From Flavobacteriaceae bacterium (lineage in GTDB: Bacteria > Bacteroidota > Bacteroidia > Flavobacteriales > Flavobacteriaceae): 5,639 nt of DNA. The stretch is from contig JABSPP010000128.1 in NCBI GenBank assembly GCA_013214275.1, positions 1-5,639 of the forward strand. The letters are read 5' to 3'. Position numbers and translations under genes: made by a program. The notes below the pieces were generated by a model. It ran no database searches. It was not told the origin of the DNA and saw nothing but the letters and a program-made list of their open reading frames with translations. Below, piece by piece: positions 1 to 5,639 of this stretch (within the stretch, counting starts at the first letter, position 1; each line of letters begins with the position of its first letter).

Positions 1-56
1 TACTGATTAACAGTAAATTAGAAACCAAAGGAAAGAAATTATTGAACTTTTTCTAG
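1..56 (+). CDS. C-terminal tail of an unidentified protein (partial, enters from left edge)
   Basis: The frame beginning at position 3 is open from the window edge to a TAG stop at 54-56. It encodes about 17 residues ending in KKLLNFF, a lysine- and leucine-rich tail typical of a low-GC Bacteroidota protein. The other two forward frames hit stops within the first ten bases. The structured RNA element begins about a dozen bases after this stop, as expected for an element in the 3' flank of a gene. Seventeen residues are too few to name a family, and an open frame this short can occur by chance. The call rests on composition and context only. Confidence 0.45.
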   Translation, partial: LINSKLETKGKKLLNFF

Positions 57-67
57 GATTACAACAT

Positions 68-206
68 AGAAGCGATAAAAGCGGCATCCTTTTTTTGCTC
101 TTTTTTATCCCTAATCTTCATTTGGATGCTCAGTTTTTGAGTAGATGAATAGCCGTATTAAGCAAAAAAAGATACAGCGGATAGCGCGACCTGAAAGGGA
201 GCGCCC
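68..206 (+). ncRNA. Structured RNA element resembling the Flavo-1 motif
   Basis: This non-coding stretch folds well on the + strand. Positions 89-99 (CTTTTTTTGCT) are perfectly complementary to 161-171 (AGCAAAAAAAG), giving an 11-bp stem. The stem is flanked by GCGGCATC on the 5' side and ATACAGCGG on the 3' side. The region between the arms (100-160) is AT-rich and contains a small hairpin, CTCA 129-132 with TGAG 138-141. A second hairpin at 184-204 pairs GCGC with GCGC, then CCT with GGG, and is closed by a GAAA (GNRA) tetraloop. From memory, the phrases AAGCGGCATCCTTTT and AAAGATACAGCGGATAGC recur between genes throughout Flavobacteria and match the Flavo-1 RNA motif. That name is recall and was not searched. 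The GNRA loop, which reads TTTC on the other strand, supports the + strand. The function of this class is unknown to me. Confidence 0.6.
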
Positions 207-307
207 TTGGACAACCCTCTATGAGCTTGTGATTACACTGCTTCTGATAGATCGACTTACGATGGATCACAATGGGGGATTACAATTTTTAGCTTACCTT
301 TAACGAC

Positions 308-985
308 ATGGATTTTTATGATATTAAAAATGCAATCTTAATAGGCATTGGACTGTCTTTTATGATTGGGCCAGTATTCTTTATGCTTATCCAGACGAGT
401 ATTTTAAAGGGGGTTAAAGCTGCTGTTGCTTTTAACATGGGTGTTATTCTTGGGGATGTCGCTTTTATTGTGATTGCTTATTATGGGAGTCGCCATTTAT
501 TGGAGCGTATTAAGGATGATCCGAGATTGTTTTTTATCGGTGGGTTGATTCTTATTGTTTATGGCGCAATTACTTACCTTGACAAATCAAATAAAAAAGA
601 AACTGAAGAACCGTCTATTGATCTTACTGTTAATAACAACTATCTGAAACTTATTTTAAAGGGATTTTTCTTGAATTTTATTAATATAGGTGTACTGGCT
701 TTGTGGTTGGGTTTGATTGTGGGTATAGGACCATCTTTGGACATGAATCCTACCCGTATATTTTATTATTTTGCTCTTATATTGATTAGTTATTTTGTAG
801 TAGACCTGGGTAAAATACTTTTAGCCAAACAGTTAAAGAAAAAAATGACTTCTCTCGTGGTGTTCAGGGTCAAAAGAATTATGGGGGTTCTCTTGATTGT
901 TTTTGGCGTAGGGTTAATGCTTAAGGGATTTTTACCCAAAGACAATAAGATTCACACATTTTTAGAGCATGTAGAACAGAAATAA
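308..985 (+). CDS. LysE/RhtB-family amino-acid or metabolite exporter
   Basis: This is a 225-residue polytopic inner-membrane protein with about six hydrophobic segments, at roughly residues 7-28, 38-60, 73-91, 118-144, 150-172 and 189-208. That number and length are usual for LysE/RhtB translocators. Family signatures are the GPVFFMLIQTSILKG stretch around residues 21-35, with the Gly-Pro at the first helix; the GVILGD block at 45-50; and the GFFLNFINIGVL block at 119-130 opening the second half. A charged, Lys/Glu-rich cytoplasmic loop (about 92-110) separates the two three-helix halves. Members export amino acids or related small molecules by proton-coupled antiport. The substrate cannot be read from sequence, so no symbol is given. 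The ATG start places the first helix immediately at the N-terminus, as in relatives. There is no Shine-Dalgarno sequence. TACCTTTA at 295-302 is one base from the -7 consensus, but lies so close to the ATG that it would give an almost leaderless transcript. The gene is alone on its strand and converges on the M1 peptidase gene. Confidence 0.88.
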   Translation: MDFYDIKNAILIGIGLSFMIGPVFFMLIQTSILKGVKAAVAFNMGVILGDVAFIVIAYYGSRHLLERIKDDPRLFFIGGLILIVYGAITYLDKSNKKETEEPSIDLTVNNNYLKLILKGFFLNFINIGVLALWLGLIVGIGPSLDMNPTRIFYYFALILISYFVVDLGKILLAKQLKKKMTSLVVFRVKRIMGVLLIVFGVGLMLKGFLPKDNKIHTFLEHVEQK

Positions 986-1006
986 TTTGATTATTGCTGG
1001 TTTTTT
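977..1006 (+). terminator. Weak intrinsic terminator-like hairpin after the exporter gene
   Basis: CAG (977-979) pairs with CTG (997-999) and AATAA (981-985) pairs with TTATT (991-995), with one A-G mismatch at 980/996 and the loop TTTGA. After G1000 comes a run of six T (1001-1006). The arrangement is right for termination of the rightward transcript and overlaps its stop codon. The stem is AT-rich and imperfect, so efficiency is doubtful. Read leftward it has no U-tract, so it does not serve the M1 gene as well. Confidence 0.35.
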
Positions 1007-1012
1007 CTATTG

Positions 1013-2821
1013 CTATTGGTTTTCAACGGCTTCTAATTGGTTGTTGTCTGAGTTTATATCAGCCATAAATCCTGAAGGATCAATCCGAGCACTTTTTACT
1101 TTTTTAGATGTTTTAAACGTATAGGTTGGGTGTGCAAAAGTCCAATCGTCTAAAATGGTAGCCGAGGTGGGTTTTTCGCCTCTCATCATCTGCAAAGGGA
1201 TATTAAAAAGTTCTTTAGTTCCGTCTTTATAAGTAACTTCTAAGTCTATAGGCATGGGCATTTTTCCTACTCTTTCTATGGTAATCTCGTTTCCATTGAT
1301 AGATTTTACTCCATAATCGATGGTGTGTGTTGTTTGTGTCCACTCGTTTAAATACCAGTCTAAATGGATTCCGGATACTTTTTCCATTGACCTTTTTGCA
1401 TCATTTGGTGTGGGGTGTTTAAAGCTAAAATCGTTAAAATACTTTTTTAATCCTTTTGCTACATTTTCTGCTCCAATGACATATTCTAGTTGTGATAAAA
1501 AGATGTTCCCTTTGCTGTAACTTCCCATACTGTAGGCTATATTGGTGTGGTATCGGTCTGCATGACTTGAGAGAGGCTCTTCTGCATTGCTTTTTACCAC
1601 ATATTTATAGTGTACATAAGAACCACCATGAGGGTTGTCTCTATTTCTTCCAAGAATTTCGTTTCCTGCTTTGTTAGAGATATAGACTGTAAAGCCTTCA
1701 TCCATCCAAGGATGTTTACTTTCGTTAGATGCCAAGAGGAATTGAAACCACGTGTGAGCTAGCTCGTGATTGGTGACTCCAAAGAGGCTGTTGAAATCCC
1801 TTTTTCCTGTGATAAGGGTACACATGGCATATTCCATACCTCCGTCTCCACCTTGAATGACTGAATACTGTTTGTAAGGATATGGTCCTATGTGTTTACT
1901 AAAATATGCTATTAATTCTGCCGTTTTTGGTTGGAGGTTTTTCCAGTGCTCTAAGTATTGTTGTTCTAAGTTTTTTTTGTAGAAGAAATGTAAATCGATA
2001 CCGTTGTCTGTTGTTAGAATATCGTGTTGGTACTCTGGGTCTGCTGCCCATGTAAAATCGTGAACGTTGGGAGCTTTGAAATGCCAAGTGAGTTTTTTTC
2101 CACGTTGTTGTTTTAATTTCTTGTTTTTATCTTCATAACCGTGTCCTACCTCTTGTGGGTTTTGAAGATATCCTGACCCTCCCACTACATAATTTTTGTC
2201 GATATGCAATGTGACGTCAAAGTTGCCCCAAACACCATGAAATTCACGACCTATATAAGGTGGTGTGTGCCACCCTTCAAAGTCGTACTCTGCCATTTTT
2301 GGGTACCACTGAGTCATAGAAAGTGCCACTCCTTCTTTATTATTTCTACCAGAGCGGCGAATCTGAACGGGAACTTGAGCATCAAATTCCATTTCAAAAG
2401 TTGCTTTTTGACCTGATTTGATAGGCTTATTGAGTACGACTTCTAAAATGGTTCCTACTGTCTTAAACTGAACTTTTTTTCCGTTTTGTTTGAGGGATTT
2501 TACCTTAATGTATCCAATTTCTTCTGGTGTAAGGCTATAAATTCCGTCGCCTACTCTTTTGTCTGGGTCTTTGATATTTCTAGATCTAATATCCATTTGG
2601 GAGTTGGGTTGAAAAGCATTGAAATATAAGTGATAGTACACATTCTTTAGTTGGTCTGGAGAGTTGTTAGTATAAACCAACTTCTGCTTTCCTTTGTACT
2701 GAAATGTAGTTACGTCCACATCGATGTCCATGGTGTAGTTTACATGCTGCTGCCAATATTTGCTTGACTGGGCTGAGACAAGACTACTCAATAGAATTAA
2801 AATAGCGGCTCCTTTCTTCAT
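1013..2821 (-). CDS. Secreted M1-family zinc metallopeptidase (aminopeptidase-like)
   Basis: This 602-residue zinc peptidase probably acts in the periplasm or outside the cell, removing N-terminal residues from peptides. A type I signal peptide is clear: Lys-Lys, a hydrophobic core at residues 5-15 and a likely cut after V-S-A (17). An all-beta N-terminal domain covers about 22-265 and the thermolysin-like catalytic domain about 270-500. The catalytic set is complete: the exopeptidase substrate motif GGMEY (327-331, the counterpart of GAMEN); HELAH (352-356); the third zinc ligand Glu375 in WMDEG, exactly 18 residues after HELAH; and the transition-state Tyr435 in SYSKG. A beta-rich tail (about 500-585) ends the protein. 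It lacks the large helical C-terminal domain of PepN-type enzymes, as is common for the short Bacteroidota members of this family. No type IX secretion C-terminal domain is evident. The ATG is well placed for the signal peptide and has no Shine-Dalgarno sequence. The gene follows the S8 protease gene by 107 bp and may be transcribed separately. The substrate is not predictable. Confidence 0.92.
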   Translation of the reverse strand: MKKGAAILILLSSLVSAQSSKYWQQHVNYTMDIDVDVTTFQYKGKQKLVYTNNSPDQLKNVYYHLYFNAFQPNSQMDIRSRNIKDPDKRVGDGIYSLTPEEIGYIKVKSLKQNGKKVQFKTVGTILEVVLNKPIKSGQKATFEMEFDAQVPVQIRRSGRNNKEGVALSMTQWYPKMAEYDFEGWHTPPYIGREFHGVWGNFDVTLHIDKNYVVGGSGYLQNPQEVGHGYEDKNKKLKQQRGKKLTWHFKAPNVHDFTWAADPEYQHDILTTDNGIDLHFFYKKNLEQQYLEHWKNLQPKTAELIAYFSKHIGPYPYKQYSVIQGGDGGMEYAMCTLITGKRDFNSLFGVTNHELAHTWFQFLLASNESKHPWMDEGFTVYISNKAGNEILGRNRDNPHGGSYVHYKYVVKSNAEEPLSSHADRYHTNIAYSMGSYSKGNIFLSQLEYVIGAENVAKGLKKYFNDFSFKHPTPNDAKRSMEKVSGIHLDWYLNEWTQTTHTIDYGVKSINGNEITIERVGKMPMPIDLEVTYKDGTKELFNIPLQMMRGEKPTSATILDDWTFAHPTYTFKTSKKVKSARIDPSGFMADINSDNNQLEAVENQ

Positions 2822-2898
2822 GCGGTTGAATTTGTATTAACTATATGATATTTTATGATTTCCTTTAATTGAGACACTGGCTTTTGTTTGATGAATCT

Positions 2899-2915
2899 CT
2901 TTAGGAATTCCAAAG
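2899..2915. repeat. Short inverted repeat overlapping the candidate M1 promoter
   Basis: GGAATTCC (2904-2911) is a perfect 8-bp palindrome. It is extended by CTTT at 2899-2902 and AAAG at 2912-2915, with one unpaired A at 2903. It overlaps the candidate -7 element and covers the expected transcription start, a position suited to an operator. No regulator is recognised, and a palindrome of this length can occur by chance in AT-rich DNA. Confidence 0.3.
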
Positions 2916-2918
2916 GTA
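2911..2918 (-). promoter_or_regulatory. Candidate Bacteroidota -7 promoter element for the M1 peptidase gene
   Basis: On the minus strand this reads TACCTTTG, a perfect match to the Bacteroidota -7 consensus TAnnTTTG. It sits about 90 bases upstream of the M1 start codon and just past the stop of the S8 gene. The expected -33 TTTG or TTG about 19 bases further upstream is not convincing. The gap 2822-2928 contains no obvious terminator, so read-through from the S8 gene is also possible. Confidence 0.4.
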
Positions 2919-2928
2919 TTTTTTGATG

Positions 2929-4569
2929 TTATTTACTGTTAACGATGGCATCTGCCATTTTTATCGCACTGTAAGCGTTTACAATTCTTCCTGTGACAGA
3001 TAGGTCTGAAAAAGGAACTTTTTTTCCTTCTGGGTTTTCTCTGGATGGAGATCCTGGTTTGATGACTTGTAGGTCTAGTTTGGTACCAGAATTCATGATA
3101 ATCTTCTTTACTTGACTGGCGCTTAACTCTGGATAGTATGAGCGAACGAGGGCTGCTACACCTGCTACTGCTGGGGCTGCCATAGAAGTCCCTCTGAAGA
3201 ATCGGTACTCGTTTTCAGGTGTTGTTGAATAAATTTGAACTCCTGGTGCAAAGATATCTACATTCACTTTTCCGTAATTGGTGAAACTTGCTGGTAAGTT
3301 CTCTCCGTATTTGTAATTAATCGCTCCTATGGTGATAAAATTGTTAGAGATTTCATTGACCATATCTGGAGAGTCATTAGGATAGGTCATTTCTACATCA
3401 ATATCTTTAGCATCGTTTCCTGCTGCATTGACAATAAGGACGTCTTTTTCCGCCGCATATTTTATAGCGTCGTACACCCATTGAACTTTTGGAGAATACC
3501 CTTTTCCAAAACTCGTATTGATAACTTTGGCTCCATTATCTACTGCATATCGAATTCCTAGGGCTACATCTTTGTCATATTCGTCGCCATCTGGTACGAC
3601 TCTTACAGCCATAATTTTTACGTTATCTGCTATACCGTTTATTCCTATGCCGTTATTTCTTGACGCGGCTACAATACCAGCAACATGACTCCCGTGTGCT
3701 TCATCCTTAACTGAATGTCCAGTATTGTTATCCCCAAAAATTTTAGTGTCCATAGAGTTTTCGTCGTCAGCTAGGATACTTCTATAGTCTTTCTTTAGTG
3801 CATCGCCGCTTATAAGGTCTTCTGCTTTGGTTACTAGACTAGTTAATTCATCGATGGCTTTTTGTAATGACGGTAGCCCTAGGTCGAACATTTGGTTAGC
3901 AATGGCTAAACTTCTTTTCATCTCGTCACTTGTAGCATCGATAGATTGTAGATCTTCCTTAGTAAATTCCTTCTTGTTTAGTTTTTCTGTGATAGTTGCA
4001 TTTGCATAAGTCACGGCTTGTAAAATCTGACCATATCGCTGTTTATTTCTTTCTGCTTCTACGACTTTTTTGTCGTAGTCTTCTTTTGCTCTTTTATATG
4101 TTTCTGTATCTGCGATAGTAGAATCTTTTAAAATTCTGTAGAGTTCGTAGTTTTCTTTGTAGATTTTTCCTAAAAAGTTCCAACCGTTGATATCATCGAT
4201 AAACCCATTTTTATCGTCGTCTTTTCCATTGTTTGCAATTTCTTTAGGGTTTACCCAAGCAACGTCTTTTAGGTCTTCGTGTTTGAGATCGGTTCCAGAG
4301 TCTACAATAGCCACCACAACTTGCTTGGCTTTTTTACCACTGAGAAATTCGTATGCTTTTTTTGTACTCATCCCAGGAATAGAGTCTGTCACTAGGTCTG
4401 CATGATTCCACCCTTTCTCTTCTTCTTCGCTCAGGGGGGCTTTTTTACCAGTTGCAACTACTGCCTGCGATGATCCTGCAGGGACAGGGATTGTTGTTAT
4501 AGATGTTTTACAGCTGGTCATTATTACAGCTGTTGCCAATACTAAAAAGGTATTTTTTATAATCTTCAT
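2929..4569 (-). CDS. S8 subtilisin-like serine protease, lipoprotein, with a large insertion
   Basis: This 546-residue endoprotease is probably anchored in the cell envelope. The N-terminus is a lipoprotein signal: Lys residues, a hydrophobic stretch to residue 17, and a lipobox-like M-T-S-C with the lipidated Cys at 20. The residues after it (KTSI) lack the acidic run used as a surface-export signal in some Flavobacteriia, so a periplasmic-facing location is inferred. The catalytic triad is intact: Asp90 in VAIVDSGTD, His292 in HGSHVAG and Ser462 in GTSMAAP, with the oxyanion-hole Asn385 in NAAGND. A DDDKNGFIDDINGWNF stretch (117-132) resembles the acidic loop common in Bacteroidota members. 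About 200 residues separate Asp from His, against about 30 in subtilisin. Roughly 134-275 is a charged, predicted mostly helical or coiled-coil insertion. Only about 40-60 residues lie between the lipid anchor and the catalytic domain, which is shorter than a typical I9 propeptide. The ATG lies 7 bp after the MBL-fold gene's stop, implying co-transcription. Substrate unknown. Confidence 0.92.
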   Translation of the reverse strand: MKIIKNTFLVLATAVIMTSCKTSITTIPVPAGSSQAVVATGKKAPLSEEEEKGWNHADLVTDSIPGMSTKKAYEFLSGKKAKQVVVAIVDSGTDLKHEDLKDVAWVNPKEIANNGKDDDKNGFIDDINGWNFLGKIYKENYELYRILKDSTIADTETYKRAKEDYDKKVVEAERNKQRYGQILQAVTYANATITEKLNKKEFTKEDLQSIDATSDEMKRSLAIANQMFDLGLPSLQKAIDELTSLVTKAEDLISGDALKKDYRSILADDENSMDTKIFGDNNTGHSVKDEAHGSHVAGIVAASRNNGIGINGIADNVKIMAVRVVPDGDEYDKDVALGIRYAVDNGAKVINTSFGKGYSPKVQWVYDAIKYAAEKDVLIVNAAGNDAKDIDVEMTYPNDSPDMVNEISNNFITIGAINYKYGENLPASFTNYGKVNVDIFAPGVQIYSTTPENEYRFFRGTSMAAPAVAGVAALVRSYYPELSASQVKKIIMNSGTKLDLQVIKPGSPSRENPEGKKVPFSDLSVTGRIVNAYSAIKMADAIVNSK

Positions 4570-4576
4570 ATTTTAA

Positions 4577-5422
4577 TTAATTGAATAGTTCTTTAAATTT
4601 AAATGTTTCTTTTAATCGAACTCCTTTTTCTGTACGTTGTACTGTGCAGAGTTCGGTTTTGGCATCATGCTCCAAAAATAATATATATTCTTTATCAGCG
4701 GCTAAGTTTAAAAACTGTTCTTTTTCTTTAATGGTTAAAAGGGGTCTGGTATCATACCCCATAACGTAAGGTAATGGAATATGACCAGTAGTGGGGAGTA
4801 AGTCTGCCATAAATACCAAAGTTTTACCTTGATAGTTGATTTTTGGTAACATTTGCTTTTCAGTATGACCGTTAACAAAAAGCACCTCGAACCCTAACTG
4901 ATTTAGCCCAGAGTCCTCAACAAAATTTAGTTGTCCACTTTCTTTGATTGGCTGAATATTTTCCTTTAAAAAGGAGGCTTTTTCTCTTGGGTTGGGATTT
5001 ATAGCCCATTCCCAATGATTTTGATTACTCCAGAATTTAGCGTTGATAAACGCTGTTTCGTAGCCTGTTTTTTTACTATTCCATTGGATACATCCTCCGC
5101 AATGATCAAAATGAAGGTGCGTTAGCACAACATCGGTAATGTCGTTTCTGTGAAACCCTAGTTTGGCTAGCGAGGAGTCTAATGAAAAGTCACCATACAG
5201 ATGGTAGTATCCAAAAAATCGAGCCGACTGTTTTGATCCAATTCCTGTATCTATGAGGATAAGTCTATTTTTGTCTTCAATGAGCATACACCTTAATGCC
5301 ATAGAGATCATGTTGTTATGATCTGCAGGATTGGTCTTTTCCCATATAGATTTTGGGACTACACCAAACATAGCTCCTCCGTCTAGCTTAAAATTTCCTG
5401 TCTCTATTGGATAAATTCTCAT
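4577..5422 (-). CDS. MBL-fold metallo-hydrolase (lactonase-like)
   Basis: This 281-residue protein is a probable cytoplasmic dinuclear-metal hydrolase; no signal peptide or membrane segment is visible. The metallo-beta-lactamase-fold ligands are all present, numbered from the ATG: HLHFDH at residues 102-107 (His102, His104, Asp106, His107), His186 in NGHTEKQ, Asp207 in FMADLLP and His252 in LEHD. An upstream strand ends in LIDTGIG (about 57-63), typical of the fold. Length and motif order fit the AHL-lactonase/YtnP-like branch, but members hydrolyse many esters, lactones and thioesters, so the substrate is open. A slightly longer frame can begin at a TTG at 5429-5431. I prefer the ATG at 5420-5422, because the protein then starts MRIYPIETGNFKLDGG, which resembles relatives as I remember them. 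The gene appears to be the first of the leftward cluster and is followed after 7 bp by the S8 protease gene. Confidence 0.87.
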   Translation of the reverse strand: MRIYPIETGNFKLDGGAMFGVVPKSIWEKTNPADHNNMISMALRCMLIEDKNRLILIDTGIGSKQSARFFGYYHLYGDFSLDSSLAKLGFHRNDITDVVLTHLHFDHCGGCIQWNSKKTGYETAFINAKFWSNQNHWEWAINPNPREKASFLKENIQPIKESGQLNFVEDSGLNQLGFEVLFVNGHTEKQMLPKINYQGKTLVFMADLLPTTGHIPLPYVMGYDTRPLLTIKEKEQFLNLAADKEYILFLEHDAKTELCTVQRTEKGVRLKETFKFKELFN

Positions 5423-5639
5423 CGAAAACAAAGATGCAGAAAAAACCTGAGTAATTGACGGATGAATTCTTTAAAAACGTTGCTTTATATTGGGAATTAA
5501 GACTTTTACAGTAAGGGCGACGCTGGTATTAAAAAGATTACTTTTTGAACCTAATAAAAAGAGTATTTTGGTTGTAACACAACAAAAGTTAGCACGGCAT
5601 TTTTTGGGTAGCCAAGAAAATTTTTGGTGTAGAGCGAGG
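5423..5639. other. Upstream region of the leftward cluster, no supported gene
   Basis: This AT-rich stretch should hold the promoter of the MBL-fold and S8 genes. On the minus strand CATCTTTG (5427-5434) matches five of the six fixed bases of TAnnTTTG, but it is so close to the ATG that it would give a nearly leaderless message, and it has no good -33 partner. An AT-rich hairpin is visible at 5566-5587: TTTTG and TTGT pair with ACAA and CAAAA around a bulged G and the loop AAC. Both strands have a frame open for about 55-60 codons. The + frame from 5475 runs to the window edge and lacks any ATG. The minus frame running in from the right edge ends near 5472. Neither resembles a protein I know. 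Confidence 0.4.

Noticed and set aside
88..206. Rho-independent terminator reading of the element downstream of the left-edge gene
   Set aside because: The long stem is not followed by a T-run; its T-run is the stem's own 5' arm. The second hairpin (184-204) is also not followed by T residues. A structured RNA explains the arrangement better.
1320..1677. Forward open frames of about 60 codons (1320-1520 and 1492-1677) opposite the M1 peptidase
   Set aside because: They lie antisense to a gene with complete catalytic motifs, are Cys/Phe-rich with no family resemblance, and are what low-GC coding sequence produces on its complement.
1899..2416. Open frames inside the M1 gene on either strand (1899-2087 minus, 2204-2416 plus)
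   Set aside because: They overlap the M1 coding frame fully, and no domain or upstream signal supports them.
3827..4405. Forward open frames within the S8 protease gene (3827-4009, 4187-4405)
   Set aside because: They are antisense shadows of the protease with Ser/Leu/Phe-rich composition and no motifs of their own.
1013..5422. The MBL-S8-M1 cluster as a novel defence or toxin system
   Set aside because: All three are common housekeeping-type families in Bacteroidota with intact canonical motifs. Nothing in the window, such as nucleases, ATPases, immunity genes or mobile-element borders, points to defence or conflict.
5461..5499. Tiny + strand ORF starting ATG at 5462 (12 codons)
   Set aside because: It is very short, has no ribosome-binding or promoter support and resembles no leader peptide I know.

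Overview
The window looks like chromosomal DNA from a Bacteroidota member, most likely class Flavobacteriia. Four things suggest this: low GC and Lys/Asn/Ile-rich proteins; start codons without Shine-Dalgarno sequences; a perfect match to the Bacteroidota -7 promoter consensus TAnnTTTG; and an intergenic structured element resembling the Flavo-1 RNA common in Flavobacteria. No mobile element, tRNA, rRNA or CRISPR array is visible.

Layout, left to right. Positions 1-56 hold the probable last codons of a rightward gene entering from outside. Positions 57-307 are intergenic, and about half of this stretch is a foldable RNA-like element (about 68-206). A rightward LysE/RhtB-family membrane exporter follows (308-985), with a weak terminator-like hairpin over its stop codon. 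The rest is leftward. In transcription order it encodes a metallo-beta-lactamase-fold hydrolase (4577-5422, start revised from a TTG to an ATG), an S8 subtilisin-like lipoprotein protease (2929-4569, only 7 bp after the hydrolase) and a secreted M1 zinc metallopeptidase (1013-2821, 107 bp further on, with its own candidate promoter). Positions 5423-5639 hold the upstream region of the leftward cluster and no gene I can support.

How the genes may work together is inference. The S8 lipoprotein and the M1 peptidase both carry export signals and both have intact catalytic residues, so together they could form a cell-envelope peptide-degrading pair, with endoproteolysis followed by aminopeptidase trimming. 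The MBL-fold protein has no signal peptide and should be cytoplasmic, so its tight coupling to the S8 gene does not by itself show a shared pathway. The LysE-type exporter converges on this cluster and is a separate transcription unit.

Most of the window is ordinary flavobacterial gene content. The points most worth a second look are the structured RNA element, the roughly 140-residue helical insertion between the catalytic Asp and His of the S8 protease, and that protease's apparent lack of a conventional propeptide. I see no clear evidence of a previously undescribed multi-gene system.
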